A DNA stretch of 39,527 bases from Mycobacterium sp. E740 (GCF_001672895.1 NZ_LZKP01000056.1:1-39527), one strand, 5' to 3'; positions 8,480-16,538 are shown, counted from the first letter of the stretch. Made by a program: numbers and translations. The notes: a model not told the origin generated them from the sequence alone.

Positions 8480-9631
8480 ATGGGGTTCGAGCGAATTGAC
8501 GACCTGCTGAACGGCGTGACCTCCGACGGATCCCTGCACGGCATCGCTGCCACAGTCGTCGGCCGCGACGGCGTCCTCTACGAGCACGCATCCGGAGATG
8601 CCAAGCCGGACACCATGTTCCGCAACGCCTCCATGACCAAGGCCGTCGCGACCACCGCCGCGCTGCAGCTCGTCGAGCAGGGTCGCGTCAATCTCGACGC
8701 GCCCGTCGCATCGATCGTGCCCGAATTCGGCGACCTCCAGGTGCTCGACGGCTTCCAGAGCGGCGAGCCCGTCCTGCGCGCGCCCAAGACGCAAGCGACC
8801 GTCCGCCAGCTCATGACCCACACCGCCGGATGCGGCTATCACTTCCTCAACGAGAAGCTCTTCACGTACTGCACCGAGTACGGGTTTCCCGACGTGCTTC
8901 AGGGGATCAAGCGAGCCATCAGCGCGCCGCTCGTCCACGATCCCGGCACGGTCTGGGAGTACGGCGTCAGCACCGACTGGGTCGGCCAAGTCGTCGAGGC
9001 CGTGAGCGGTCAGACGCTGGGCGACTACCTCGCCGAGCATGTCTACGGTCCCCTCGGCATGACCGACTCCACGTTTTCCCCGACCGACGTGCAGCGCACC
9101 CGGTTGCTGCCGGTCATGTCCCGAGCGTCGGACGGCAGCCTGGGGCCGAGCGTCATCGACCTCACAGCCGAGCCGGAGTGGGACTCCGCCGGCCACGGGT
9201 CCTACGGGACGATCGCCGACTACGGCCGCTTCGTGCGCGCCTGGCTCAACGGCGGTGAACTCGACGGCGCGCGCATCCTCAAAGAAGAGACGGTGGAGCT
9301 CGCGTTGCAAGATCACCTCGACGGGGCGCCGCTACCGAAGAAGCTGGAGCCGACCGTCCCAGAGCTGGCCAAGCCGGTCGAGTCGCTCGATGTGCCCCAA
9401 GGGTGGGGCCTCGGGTTCCACCTCTATCTGATCGACCTGCCGGGCATGCGCAGTGCCGGCTCGGGCGACTGGTCTGGGCTCTTCAACAGCTTCTACTGGA
9501 TCGACCGTGCGGCGGGGATCGGCGCCGTCATCGCGACGCAGCTGCTGCCGTTCTTCGACGACACGATGGTCAAGACGATCCTCGGCTTCGAAGCGGCGGT
9601 CTACGCGGAGCTCCGCGCGGCGGGTTCCTAG
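8480..9631 (+). CDS. Serine hydrolase of the beta-lactamase/class C esterase family
   Basis: A 383-residue protein with the penicillin-recognition fold. The nucleophile motif SxxK is SMTK at 51-54, near the N-terminus as expected when there is no signal peptide. A tyrosine motif (EYGVST) lies near residue 160, and a late glycine-rich segment (HGSYGTIADYG) takes the KTG/HxG position. Cytoplasmic members of this family in actinobacteria are usually esterases or hydrolases of small esters and amides, not drug-inactivating enzymes. The start is set by AAAGGAG about 8 nt upstream of ATG 8480. An 83-bp gap separates it from the thioredoxin-fold gene, so co-transcription is possible. A short palindrome just past the stop (9644-9659, GTTGCG/CGCAAC) could terminate it. 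Confidence 0.88.
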   Translation: MGFERIDDLLNGVTSDGSLHGIAATVVGRDGVLYEHASGDAKPDTMFRNASMTKAVATTAALQLVEQGRVNLDAPVASIVPEFGDLQVLDGFQSGEPVLRAPKTQATVRQLMTHTAGCGYHFLNEKLFTYCTEYGFPDVLQGIKRAISAPLVHDPGTVWEYGVSTDWVGQVVEAVSGQTLGDYLAEHVYGPLGMTDSTFSPTDVQRTRLLPVMSRASDGSLGPSVIDLTAEPEWDSAGHGSYGTIADYGRFVRAWLNGGELDGARILKEETVELALQDHLDGAPLPKKLEPTVPELAKPVESLDVPQGWGLGFHLYLIDLPGMRSAGSGDWSGLFNSFYWIDRAAGIGAVIATQLLPFFDDTMVKTILGFEAAVYAELRAAGS

Positions 9632-9640
9632 GCGCCCTGC

Positions 9641-10975
9641 TCAGTTGCGGCGTCGCAACGCGGCCCGCGCAAGCGCGGATGCCGCCGGACTGATCCGGTG
9701 ACGTTGTGCCCAAACCCTGGGCCGGTCGGAAACATTGATGAGCGCAATATATGCGGGCAATCTGTAAAGCTCGTAGCCCTTCACAACTTCACCGTCACTG
9801 TGGCGCCAGCCGAGTTCCATTAGTACAGCGGCGATTTCGTCGACCGGCAAGTTGCCCTCGGCACTGCCTCCCGTGTAAGCGAGCAGTAACAAGCTCGCCT
9901 GGTCTTCAAAGGTGTGTTCGTCGACCCGCACCAACCGGCGAGCCAGGTGGTCCCACAGCGCCGTCGGGTCACGTTGCGCCGCAACACCCGCGCGGGTCAA
10001 CAGCAGAACTCCCTTGTGCTTGCGAAGCAATCCCAGCGACTGCAGCGAATGCCGGAAATCCAGCAGTGGAGGACAATGCACCTCGCGGTCGCTGCGGCCC
10101 GGCCAATCACCCATCGCTGGAACGACTTCCGTCGCCACTGTCACATCGGCCGGCTTCAGATAGCCAGCCGACGTCAACGAAATCCCGCCGTCAGTCGCTC
10201 GGTCGAGGAACCATTGATACGGCCGCAGCGACGTCGTCAGCTCAACTTCGTCGACCGTCGTCGGCTCGGAGGCCAGCCGCGCCATCCGCTCGACCACACT
10301 CGGGCCCGCCGGCGTCGGCTCCAGCCGACGCACCAGATCGGCCAGACGCGCGTCGAGGCCGGCCTCGCGAATGACGAAGTAGGTGCCGCGCAGCGCAGCG
10401 TTGACCTCGTCGGGCTCGAACCGGGCAGGGTCGTCGAGCACCTGGGCAAGCTGCTCGGCGTCGAGCAACCCTCCGCAGTCCTCCGGCGGTGCAGCACGGC
10501 CGCCATCGACCAGGACGGCGGTCGGCGAATCGTCGAGTGCTGTCATCACCTGCTCGAGTTGTAGCGTCAGCTCCCAGTTGTCGCCGTAGTCGTAGACGTA
10601 ATGCAGACTGTCCCCGGGATTCTGCAGTGTCTGGTCCAGGCGCACCTGCGAGGCCTCCGGACCAGGATCGTCACCGAATTCCGGGTTTTCTGCGTCGTAC
10701 GGACACAGGAACACTTGGCTGTTGCGATCGAAAGGGCTGCCGCCCAACGAAAATCGGTGTAGGTGACGGTCGTCCCAGCTGAAGGCTACCTGCAGAGCCT
10801 GATGCAGCACGTCCAACGTCATGTCGGAACGCAGATCGAGCCGACGCCAGATGGGCGGCCGAGCATCGTCGAGCTCGACACGGACGCGGCAGATCACCAG
10901 CTCGGCTCGCTGTGGCCGACGCAGTTCGGGTCGCGAGGACGAGCGTGTACCGAACACGTGGTCACGGTAACTCAC
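9641..10975 (-). CDS. Plasmid pRiA4b Orf3-like domain protein
   Basis: A 444-residue protein. Residues about 25-190 match the pRiA4b Orf3/IS1096 TnpR-passenger domain: VRVELDDARPPIWRRLDL, then DVLHQALQVAFSWDDRHLHRF and YVYDYGDNWELTLQLE, with an acidic C-terminal part to the domain. The remaining ~250 residues form a long actinobacterial extension with no motif I know. The molecular role of this family is not established; members occur in plasmids, insertion elements and chromosomes. No transposase or terminal repeat is visible nearby, so this is a stand-alone chromosomal copy. The start used is GTG 10975. Upstream GTG/ATG choices are limited by stops, but a start a few codons further in cannot be excluded. 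Confidence 0.83.
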   Translation of the reverse strand: MSYRDHVFGTRSSSRPELRRPQRAELVICRVRVELDDARPPIWRRLDLRSDMTLDVLHQALQVAFSWDDRHLHRFSLGGSPFDRNSQVFLCPYDAENPEFGDDPGPEASQVRLDQTLQNPGDSLHYVYDYGDNWELTLQLEQVMTALDDSPTAVLVDGGRAAPPEDCGGLLDAEQLAQVLDDPARFEPDEVNAALRGTYFVIREAGLDARLADLVRRLEPTPAGPSVVERMARLASEPTTVDEVELTTSLRPYQWFLDRATDGGISLTSAGYLKPADVTVATEVVPAMGDWPGRSDREVHCPPLLDFRHSLQSLGLLRKHKGVLLLTRAGVAAQRDPTALWDHLARRLVRVDEHTFEDQASLLLLAYTGGSAEGNLPVDEIAAVLMELGWRHSDGEVVKGYELYRLPAYIALINVSDRPRVWAQRHRISPAASALARAALRRRN

Positions 10976-11284
10976 ACGCGACGGCAGGGTGTCAGGCCGT
11001 TACCGCGAACGCCGCCGAGTGTCGGTGAGGCGTGTTACTTTGAAAACGGCGTCATGAGTTGCCGTCGCCAAGCTCCGACTTGACGGCACGCCAACCCCAC
11101 GCTCGTGGGTGGCTCGGATGACGACGCGGCCGCGCGCTGACCGGTGCCCGGCAAGAGCGCCTCTGCAAGCAGGGGCCCGATTTATCGGAGTGTCGCATGG
11201 TAAAAGGGCGGATGAGCCACTAAGGACGATAACCACACCGAAAGTCGTTGCTCTGCATGACGACCACGAGTGAGAGGCGTTTTC
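10976..11284. other. Divergent intergenic region, no gene seen
   Basis: This ~309-bp stretch separates the starts of two divergent genes and must hold both promoters. Antisense frames here read as arginine-rich shadows. I see no convincing -10/-35 pair, RNA gene or repeat. The only clear signal is GAGAGG at 11272-11277, the likely ribosome-binding site of the rightward gene. Confidence 0.4.
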
Positions 11285-11911
11285 ATGAGTGAGTTCGCTT
11301 CAGAGGCCCAGTGGCGATCTTTCAAGACCTTCGTCGCCGCGTATGTCGCGGGGATGCTGCATCGCCGCGACGTCCTCACTATCTCTCGGAAATCTGCCGC
11401 AGCTCCTCCGCTCGTCGAGCTCCGGTGCGATGCGGCAGGTCGGCTTTGGTTCAGTATCGGTGTGCATTCGTGGAGTGAGGAAGAAGGCGCCGCCGTCGAA
11501 GTCCCGCGGAATGAACCGAATGAGGTTGCCGCACATACAGTTGTTGCGCTCCGTGAATATGCGAAACTCGACGACCCAAGCGAACTACGTCTCAGTGGCA
11601 ACGGCCCCGCCAGTGCCGTGGCAGTCCTGGCCAAAGGCGGGTTCATGAGCGGCGATGGCGGTGACCCCGTCAGGGAAGCGGTTCTACGCGCGAGGATGTC
11701 GGCCGACATTGATGTCGAGGGTGACGCCATCGACGCGGCAGCGCGAGAGGTCGGTGACCGTGCCTTCGCCGCGACAAGAAGCGGCTCAATTGCCTCGATC
11801 GTTGCCGCACGCGAGTTGGCGCGTCTTCGAAGCTGGGTCGACCCGTTCAGTCCTACGCCGACGACGGGATATCTGGTCGGCGGCGGTTCGCTAAAGGAGC
11901 GCGAGGAGTGA
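11285..11911 (+). CDS. Hypothetical protein, 208 residues
   Basis: I do not recognise this protein with confidence. The N-terminal half (WRSFKTFVAAYVAGMLHRRDVLTI, then alternating strands such as LVELRCD and RLWFSIG) vaguely resembles the YbjN/TY-Chap chaperone-like folds common near mycobacterial ESX systems. The C-terminal half has a helix-rich segment with many Ala and Asp, ending in a Gly-rich tail. There is no signal peptide or membrane segment. ATG 11285 is chosen over GTG 11270 because GAGAGG lies 7-8 nt upstream of it. Codon use is host-like though slightly less GC-rich. The next 100 bp downstream have no gene. Confidence 0.7.
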   Translation: MSEFASEAQWRSFKTFVAAYVAGMLHRRDVLTISRKSAAAPPLVELRCDAAGRLWFSIGVHSWSEEEGAAVEVPRNEPNEVAAHTVVALREYAKLDDPSELRLSGNGPASAVAVLAKGGFMSGDGGDPVREAVLRARMSADIDVEGDAIDAAAREVGDRAFAATRSGSIASIVAARELARLRSWVDPFSPTPTTGYLVGGGSLKEREE

Positions 11912-12025
11912 ACAGGGGACTTCTCGACAGTCGCACACGGTATAGATAGTTGGCAACGACGATTCGCCGTGTCGGGACCGTCAGCCATCGATAGTCGCAG
12001 TCGCGTCACCTGATCCGCCATCAAC

Positions 12026-12136
12026 GACCCGACCTTTAACGTCCCGGCTGTCCCGTTGGAAGCCCTCCAGCCGCCGGGGTGGAGAACAATACAGCATGAC
12101 TCCGTCGCTGCGGGTCGGGACTCCCGCCGAAAACTG
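12026..12136 (-). pseudogene. Decayed copy of the prfC 3' end
   Basis: This segment repeats the last ~37 codons of the intact prfC gene (13330-13442), in the same orientation and with roughly 80% identity by eye, including a shared run ending CCCTCCAGCCGCC. One minus frame still reads PTRSDGVMLYC and RRLEGFQRDSRDVK, against LTRSDGVMLVL and WRLEGFQRDNPDVK in prfC. Small indels break the frame elsewhere. Similarity stops sharply on its upstream side at about 12137. It is not expressed as a protein. The most economical explanation is a displaced gene end left by integration of a short element at the prfC 3' end. Confidence 0.85.
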
Positions 12137-12203
12137 CTGGGCCCCGATCTCTGGCCCGTCCCGGATACGGGTGGAATGAGCGAAATCGACCACGCGACAC
12201 GAG

Positions 12204-12542
12204 GTGCAGGCCGTCGACGCTCTCGATCGTGCGGCGCTGGCCGCTGCCGGGGTCGAAAGTCTTGAGAGTATGGTCGCGCACGCCGCAAACGCTGCGCCAG
12301 TGATGCCGCACGAAAACGATTGGCCGCCAAGGCTTCCACAGGCCGAGCTGCCGTGGGCCGAGCGTCAGCAGGCTGTCGCCGGCTATGTGTGTTGGCTGGT
12401 GGATGGTTGTGGCGTGACTCGCGCAGCGGCAGCCCGGGTGCTGAATTCGTCGGGTCAACGCACGCCCGACGGCCGGGCGTGGCAGTCGAGAAACGTGACG
12501 GCGTTGCTCGACGGTTGTTACGACCGCGAAGCGGCCGCATGA
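12204..12542 (+). CDS. Small hypothetical protein with a serine-recombinase-tail-like segment
   Basis: The 112-residue frame has good codon use and no recognisable complete domain. Its C-terminal part (RAAAARVLNSSGQRTPDG, then RAWQSRNVTALL) resembles the Recombinase-domain pattern in which an ALN-x-x-G-x-x-TP-x-G-x-W motif precedes a valine/arginine-rich helix. No catalytic resolvase domain is present. The start is unclear: GTG 12204 has no ribosome-binding site, while ATG 12176 (MSEIDHATR) is one base out of frame, as if an original start were lost by a single-base insertion. It lies just beyond the prfC remnant and before vapBC, so it may be a fragment of the element that integrated there. 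Confidence 0.45.
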   Translation: MQAVDALDRAALAAAGVESLESMVAHAANAAPVMPHENDWPPRLPQAELPWAERQQAVAGYVCWLVDGCGVTRAAAARVLNSSGQRTPDGRAWQSRNVTALLDGCYDREAAA

Positions 12543-12590
12543 CCACCGTGGGTTATCTGTGGGCGGCTCCATTCGGTCGGCGTATCGATG

Positions 12591-12617
12591 TGCTACGTAA
12601 GTGCTACGCTCGTAGCA
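12591..12617. promoter_or_regulatory. vapBC operator palindrome with an extra half-site
   Basis: TGCTACGCTCGTAGCA (12602-12617) is a perfect 7-bp inverted repeat with a 2-bp spacer; its last base is the A of the vapB start codon. A third copy of the half-site TGCTACG lies at 12591-12597, exactly 11 bp (one helical turn) upstream. This is the arrangement expected for cooperative autorepression by the antitoxin and the toxin complex. Confidence 0.72.
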
Positions 12618-12874
12618 TGTCTACGGTGGCTTCCCGCGAACTGCGGAACGATACGGCCGGCGTGCTTCGTCGGGTCCAAGCAGGCGAGGAGGTGACGATC
12701 ACGGTGAATGGACGAGCCGTAGCGGTGATCGCCGCTATCGAGCCGCGGCGTCGGCGGTGGGTGTCGAAGGCGGAATTGGTCAAGCGGCTTCAGACCAGCC
12801 AGGCGGACCCCGGTTTGCGTGATGACCTCGCGGAACTCGCCGGTGAAACCACCGATGACCTCGACGAGTTGTGA
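12617..12874 (+). CDS. vapB: VapB-type antitoxin (Phd/YefM fold)
   Basis: The 85-residue antitoxin begins STVASRELRNDTAGVLRRV and continues with AGEEVTITVNGRAVAVI, the DNA-binding Phd/YefM fold. The acidic C-terminal part (DDLAELAGETTDDLDEL) should wrap around and block the VapC active site. The start is ATG 12617; the frame is open upstream, but the fold begins here and the operator ends on this codon, so the message is probably leaderless or nearly so. Its stop overlaps the toxin start by four bases (GTGA), which favours coupled synthesis. The pair sits between the prfC remnant and the intact prfC. Confidence 0.93.
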   Translation: MSTVASRELRNDTAGVLRRVQAGEEVTITVNGRAVAVIAAIEPRRRRWVSKAELVKRLQTSQADPGLRDDLAELAGETTDDLDEL

Positions 12875-13281
12875 CGACTGATCGGCCCGCGTCCGGCATC
12901 CTCGACACCTCGGTCTTCATCGCCAACGAGAACGGGCGCCCACTGGAGACGTCGCTGATTCCGGAGGAGCTAGCCACGACCGTGGTGACCCTCGGCGAAC
13001 TGAACGCAGGTGTGCTCGCGGCGCGGACCTCCGAGATTCGGGCACGTCGCCTTCGTACGTTGGATGCAGTCGCAGATATGACCGCGTTACCGGTCGACGA
13101 AGAGGCGGCTCGACTTTGGGCGCTGTTACGCGTCCACCTGGCCGAGGTCGGGCGACGGGTCCGAGTCAATGACCTGTGGATCGCTGCAATCGCCGCCGCC
13201 AAGCACCTGCCGGTAGTCACGCAGAATGGGGACTTCGATGTCCTAGAGGGTGTTGCGGGCCTGACGATAGTCCATGTCTGA
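12871..13281 (+). CDS. vapC: VapC toxin (PIN-domain ribonuclease)
   Basis: A 136-residue PIN-domain RNase expected to cleave tRNA or rRNA when freed from its antitoxin. The acidic active-site residues are all present: Asp12 in ILDTSVFI, Glu43 in LGELNAG, Asp101 in VNDLWIAA and Asp121 in NGDFDVL. The length is typical of the family. GTG 12871 overlaps the vapB stop by four bases. It converges on prfC, with 32 bp between the stops. The target RNA cannot be predicted from the sequence. Confidence 0.94.
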   Translation: MTTDRPASGILDTSVFIANENGRPLETSLIPEELATTVVTLGELNAGVLAARTSEIRARRLRTLDAVADMTALPVDEEAARLWALLRVHLAEVGRRVRVNDLWIAAIAAAKHLPVVTQNGDFDVLEGVAGLTIVHV

Positions 13282-13313
13282 CACCAACTCTGAGCATCGG
13301 CGGCTTCGTATTC

Positions 13314-14924
13314 CTACGCGGCCACCAGAGACCCGAGCTTTACGTCGGGATTGTCCCGTTGAAAGCCCTCCAGCCGCCATGGCGTGGAGAACAGGACGAG
13401 CATGACCCCGTCGCTGCGGGTCAGCACCTCCGCCGAAACCTGCCTGTCCATGAACTCGGCGTCGGCGGGGTCGACGATCCGAGCGACCTGATACGGCAGC
13501 GACTCCAACGCGATCGGCGTGCTGAACTCGGCGGCCATCCGGTGCACGGCCACCTCGAACTGCATCGGACCGACCGCCGCGAGCACCGGCGCCTGGTCAC
13601 CGCGGCGGTCTGAGCGCAGCACCTGCACGACGCCCTCCTGCTCGAGCTGCTCGATCCCGCGGCGAAACTGCTTGTGCTTACTGGGATCGGTGCCGCGCGC
13701 CACCGCGAAATGCTCGGGGGAGAAGCTCGGTATCGGCGGAAACTGCACCGGCGCATCGCGATACAGCGTGTCACCCGGGCGTAGCGCAGCAGCGTTCGCC
13801 AACCCGATCACATCACCGGGCCAGGCGGTATCCAGCGTGGCGCGCTGCTGGCCGAACACCGACTGCGCGTACTTGGTGACGAACGGCTTACCGGTAACGG
13901 CATGCGTGAGGACCTCCCCGCGCTCGAACGTGCCCGACACCACCCGCGCATAGGCGATACGATCGCGGTGCGCCGAATCCATACCGGCCTGCACCTTGAA
14001 AACGAAAGCGCTGAACGGTGATTCGACGGCGCGCCGACCCCCGTCGACGTCACAGGCTCCGCTCGGTGGAGGCGCCAGTTCGACCAGCACATCGAGGAGC
14101 TGATTCACACCGAAGTTCAACGCCGCCGACGTGAACAGCACCGGTGAGGCCTCGCCGCTGAGGAACCTCTCACGGTCGTAGTCGCTGCCATCCGCGGACA
14201 GCAGTTCGCTCTCCTCGACGGCGGTGTCCCAGTCGTCGCCGGCAACGTCGTGCGCATCGGCCGCCGCGATGTGCTCTTCGGGCGCCGCGGTGGCACCACC
14301 CGCGGTGCGGGTGAAGCGGATGAAGTTTCCCGCCCGCCGGTCGAGCACCCCTTTGAAGTCCCCGGCGATGCCGACCGGCCACGTCAACGGCATGGGGCGC
14401 AACCCAATTCGTTCCTGGATCTCGTCCATCAGTTCCAGGGCGTGGCGTCCCGGGCGGTCCCACTTGTTGACGACCGTGATGATCGGGATCTTGCGGTGCT
14501 TGCACACCTGGAACAGCTTCAACGTCTGTGGCTCAAGGCCTTTGGCGGCGTCGATGAGCATCACCGCGGAGTCGACGGCCGTCAGTACCCGGTAGGTGTC
14601 TTCGGAGAAGTCGGCGTGACCGGGCGTGTCGAGCAGGTTGATGACGCACGAGCGGTAGGGGAACTGCAGCACCGTCGACGTGATCGAGATGCCCCTGGCC
14701 TTCTCCATCTCCATCCAGTCCGACACCGTCGCACGCCGGCCCGCTTTACCGTGCACCGCGCCCGCCTCGGTGATGACCCGCGCGTGCAACGCCAGCGCCT
14801 CGGTCAGCGTGGACTTGCCGGCGTCGGGGTGGCTGATGACGGCGAACGTCCTGCGGCGGTCCGCCTCAGCGGAGATGCGGCCGGGATCGGCGCTCGGCGT
14901 AGCTGTCAGGGCGGTGTCGGTCAT
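13314..14924 (-). CDS. prfC: Peptide chain release factor 3 (translational GTPase)
   Basis: A 536-residue GTPase that recycles class I release factors from the ribosome after termination. The G motifs are complete: G1 SHPDAGKST (31-39), the switch I segment RGISITST, G3 DTPGHADF, and G4 NKWD. Domains II and III follow, with the RF3-typical stretches SPFSAFVFKVQAGMD and GPMQFEVAVHR. Length matches other RF3 proteins. The gene is minus-strand and converges with vapC. Its 3'-terminal ~110 bp are repeated in degraded form at 12026-12136, so the present 3' end may have been supplied by an integrating element that rebuilt the gene. Confidence 0.96.
   Translation of the reverse strand: MTDTALTATPSADPGRISAEADRRRTFAVISHPDAGKSTLTEALALHARVITEAGAVHGKAGRRATVSDWMEMEKARGISITSTVLQFPYRSCVINLLDTPGHADFSEDTYRVLTAVDSAVMLIDAAKGLEPQTLKLFQVCKHRKIPIITVVNKWDRPGRHALELMDEIQERIGLRPMPLTWPVGIAGDFKGVLDRRAGNFIRFTRTAGGATAAPEEHIAAADAHDVAGDDWDTAVEESELLSADGSDYDRERFLSGEASPVLFTSAALNFGVNQLLDVLVELAPPPSGACDVDGGRRAVESPFSAFVFKVQAGMDSAHRDRIAYARVVSGTFERGEVLTHAVTGKPFVTKYAQSVFGQQRATLDTAWPGDVIGLANAAALRPGDTLYRDAPVQFPPIPSFSPEHFAVARGTDPSKHKQFRRGIEQLEQEGVVQVLRSDRRGDQAPVLAAVGPMQFEVAVHRMAAEFSTPIALESLPYQVARIVDPADAEFMDRQVSAEVLTRSDGVMLVLFSTPWRLEGFQRDNPDVKLGSLVAA
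13330..13442 (-). repeat. Direct repeat: prfC 3' end, intact copy
   Basis: The terminal part of prfC is the partner of the degraded copy at 12026-12136. The two lie in the same orientation about 1.3 kb apart and flank the recombinase-tail-like ORF and vapBC. They differ by about 16 substitutions and several small indels by eye. They resemble attR/attL-like ends of an old insertion rather than a recent duplication. Confidence 0.75.
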
Positions 14925-15001
14925 GGCGTCAGCGATGGTATTGGCTCTGTCGCGAAAACCCGTAATCGGAGGCTTTGATGCGAGCGGGCCGAATGCCCAC
15001 G

Positions 15002-15211
15002 TCAGCCTTGATCGGCGATAAGACCTTCCAGAAGCTCGACGATGTGCTGTTGACCTGCGGCCGCTGCGTCGAGTTTTCCGCGCAGCTCGGAGCGCAAGTC
15101 ATTCAGTTCACTGCGCAAATCGTTCATGTCGTCGCGCAAGGCGTTGAAGCTGGAGACAGTGGCCCGACGAAAGTCGCGGAGTTCACGGGCTTCGAGGCTG
15201 TCAGGCTCCAT
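15002..15211 (-). CDS. Small coiled-coil protein, 69 residues
   Basis: A soluble, highly charged helix-forming protein. Residues about 25-47 show heptad spacing and a tandem seven-residue repeat, NDLRSEL, at 30-36 and 37-43, encoded by different codons in each copy. A hydrophobic helix near the C-terminus (HIVELLEGLI) could close the bundle. It probably oligomerises; no function is recognised. It lies alone between prfC and the esterase gene, all on the minus strand. Host-like codon use supports a real gene despite its size. Confidence 0.6.
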   Translation of the reverse strand: MEPDSLEARELRDFRRATVSSFNALRDDMNDLRSELNDLRSELRGKLDAAAAGQQHIVELLEGLIADQG

Positions 15212-15251
15212 GATCGCGAGCCTACCGTCGGCTTAGACCTGTGGTCTGCCG

Positions 15252-16538
15252 CTACGACGTCGCGCTGATTTGCCTCGCCTGCTGCCGGTTGGCGTAGACC
15301 TCGGCGAGAAACTGCTCGACCGCGACCGCCGCGTGTGCGGCGCGCGCTGAGCCCAGCATGTCGAAAGCGTGCTGCGCGAACGGTAATTCGGCGTACACGA
15401 CCGGCTGGGTGCTGACGTCGCGCAGTTTCGCGACGAAGGCGCGCGCCTGCTCGACGGGGACCAGCGAGTCGTTGGTCCCGTGCAAGACGAAGAACGGGGG
15501 AGCGTCGACGGCGACGTGGTTCACGGGCGACGCGTCGACATACGCCTGCATGTTCGTCGACTGCGGTTGCTTGATGACCATCTCCTCGAGCAACTCGGGC
15601 ATCGATGGATGCATCGCGTCGTCGAAGCGGGTGAAGTCGTAGACGCCGTAGAACGGGACCGCGGCCTGCACCCGGGTGTCGGCGTCCTCGAAGCCCGGCT
15701 GGTAGCGCGGATCGTTGGGCGTCAGCGCAGCCAGCGACGACAGATGGCCGCCGGCCGAGCCGCCAGTGATGACGATGAAGTCGGGGTCGCCGCCGTATCC
15801 GGCGATGTGCTCCTTCACCCAGGCCAGCGCGCGCTTGACGTCGACGATGTGGTCGGGCCACGTATTGCGCGGGCTGTGCCGGTAATTGGCCGCCACGCAG
15901 ATCCAGCCGAGCTCGGCGAGGTGGCTCATCAACGGATGTGCCTGTCCGCGTTTGTTTCCGGTGACCCACGCGCCGCCGGGAATCTGGAAGAGCACCGGCG
16001 CTTTCCCGTTCCGGTCGAGATCGGGACGACGCCAGATGTCGAGCTGGTTGGCACTGCTAAATTCGCCGTAGCTGATGTTGCCGTCGTGGGCGTAGTCGCG
16101 GTAGATCCGCAGCATCCGCAGCGCGCCCGGGCTCTTGGCGGTGCCGGCACCCTCGGGCCGCCGCCACAGGCCTTTGGAGTCTGTGCGGCGATCGGCGCCC
16201 AGGCCGCTGTCCAACGCTTCGGTCAGCGGGGTGTCCGCCCGATGACCCGCGCGGCTGAAGTTCAGCAGGCCAACCGCCGAAAGGCCGGCCACGACCCAGG
16301 CGATGATGCGCACCGGGCGGGTCAAGCGACGAGCGGTCAAGGCCAGCGCTCCGAGCTGGCTGGCGAGCGTCTGCAGCGGGAATTCGCTCACCACGAGACC
16401 GAACCCAAACGAGAAGATCGACGGGTAGCCCTTGCGTGCCAGCGGTCGGTAGCCGTTGAGCGTCGACGCGGCGGTCACTGCCGCGACCGTCAACGCACCG
16501 ATCTGCCGCGCGATGTGGACGACTCGATCCTTCTGCAT
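15252..16538 (-). CDS. Membrane-associated alpha/beta-hydrolase esterase (LipC/LipM-like)
   Basis: A 428-residue esterase/lipase of the mycobacterial Lip type. Residues about 13-30, 40-65 and 78-95 are hydrophobic and may anchor it to the membrane. The hydrolase domain follows: oxyanion segment FQIPGGAW (184-191), nucleophile Ser261 in GGSAGG, Asp357 in GTNDSLVP and His390 in FAQHAFD form the probable triad. The reading frame is open to 16661, but the upstream 41 residues are low-complexity and Pro/Asp-rich, and the conserved beginning is at ATG 16538 (MQKDRVVHIAR). Short- to medium-chain acyl esters are likely substrates from family knowledge; the exact Lip orthologue is not assigned. Confidence 0.87.
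   Translation of the reverse strand: MQKDRVVHIARQIGALTVAAVTAASTLNGYRPLARKGYPSIFSFGFGLVVSEFPLQTLASQLGALALTARRLTRPVRIIAWVVAGLSAVGLLNFSRAGHRADTPLTEALDSGLGADRRTDSKGLWRRPEGAGTAKSPGALRMLRIYRDYAHDGNISYGEFSSANQLDIWRRPDLDRNGKAPVLFQIPGGAWVTGNKRGQAHPLMSHLAELGWICVAANYRHSPRNTWPDHIVDVKRALAWVKEHIAGYGGDPDFIVITGGSAGGHLSSLAALTPNDPRYQPGFEDADTRVQAAVPFYGVYDFTRFDDAMHPSMPELLEEMVIKQPQSTNMQAYVDASPVNHVAVDAPPFFVLHGTNDSLVPVEQARAFVAKLRDVSTQPVVYAELPFAQHAFDMLGSARAAHAAVAVEQFLAEVYANRQQARQISATS

Noticed and set aside
9742..9756. GCGCAATATATGCGG, similar to the palindrome upstream of nrtR
   Set aside because: It is imperfect, lies inside the pRiA4b Orf3-like coding sequence and is far from any promoter, so chance is the better explanation.
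9641..10975. pRiA4b Orf3-like gene as evidence of an IS1096-type insertion element
   Set aside because: No transposase, terminal inverted repeats or target duplication is visible around it; the domain is also common as a stand-alone chromosomal protein.
11182..12546. A 454-codon minus-strand frame across the prfC remnant and neighbouring gene
   Set aside because: It has Arg/Ser/Pro-rich composition without domains and runs antisense to two better-supported plus-strand frames.
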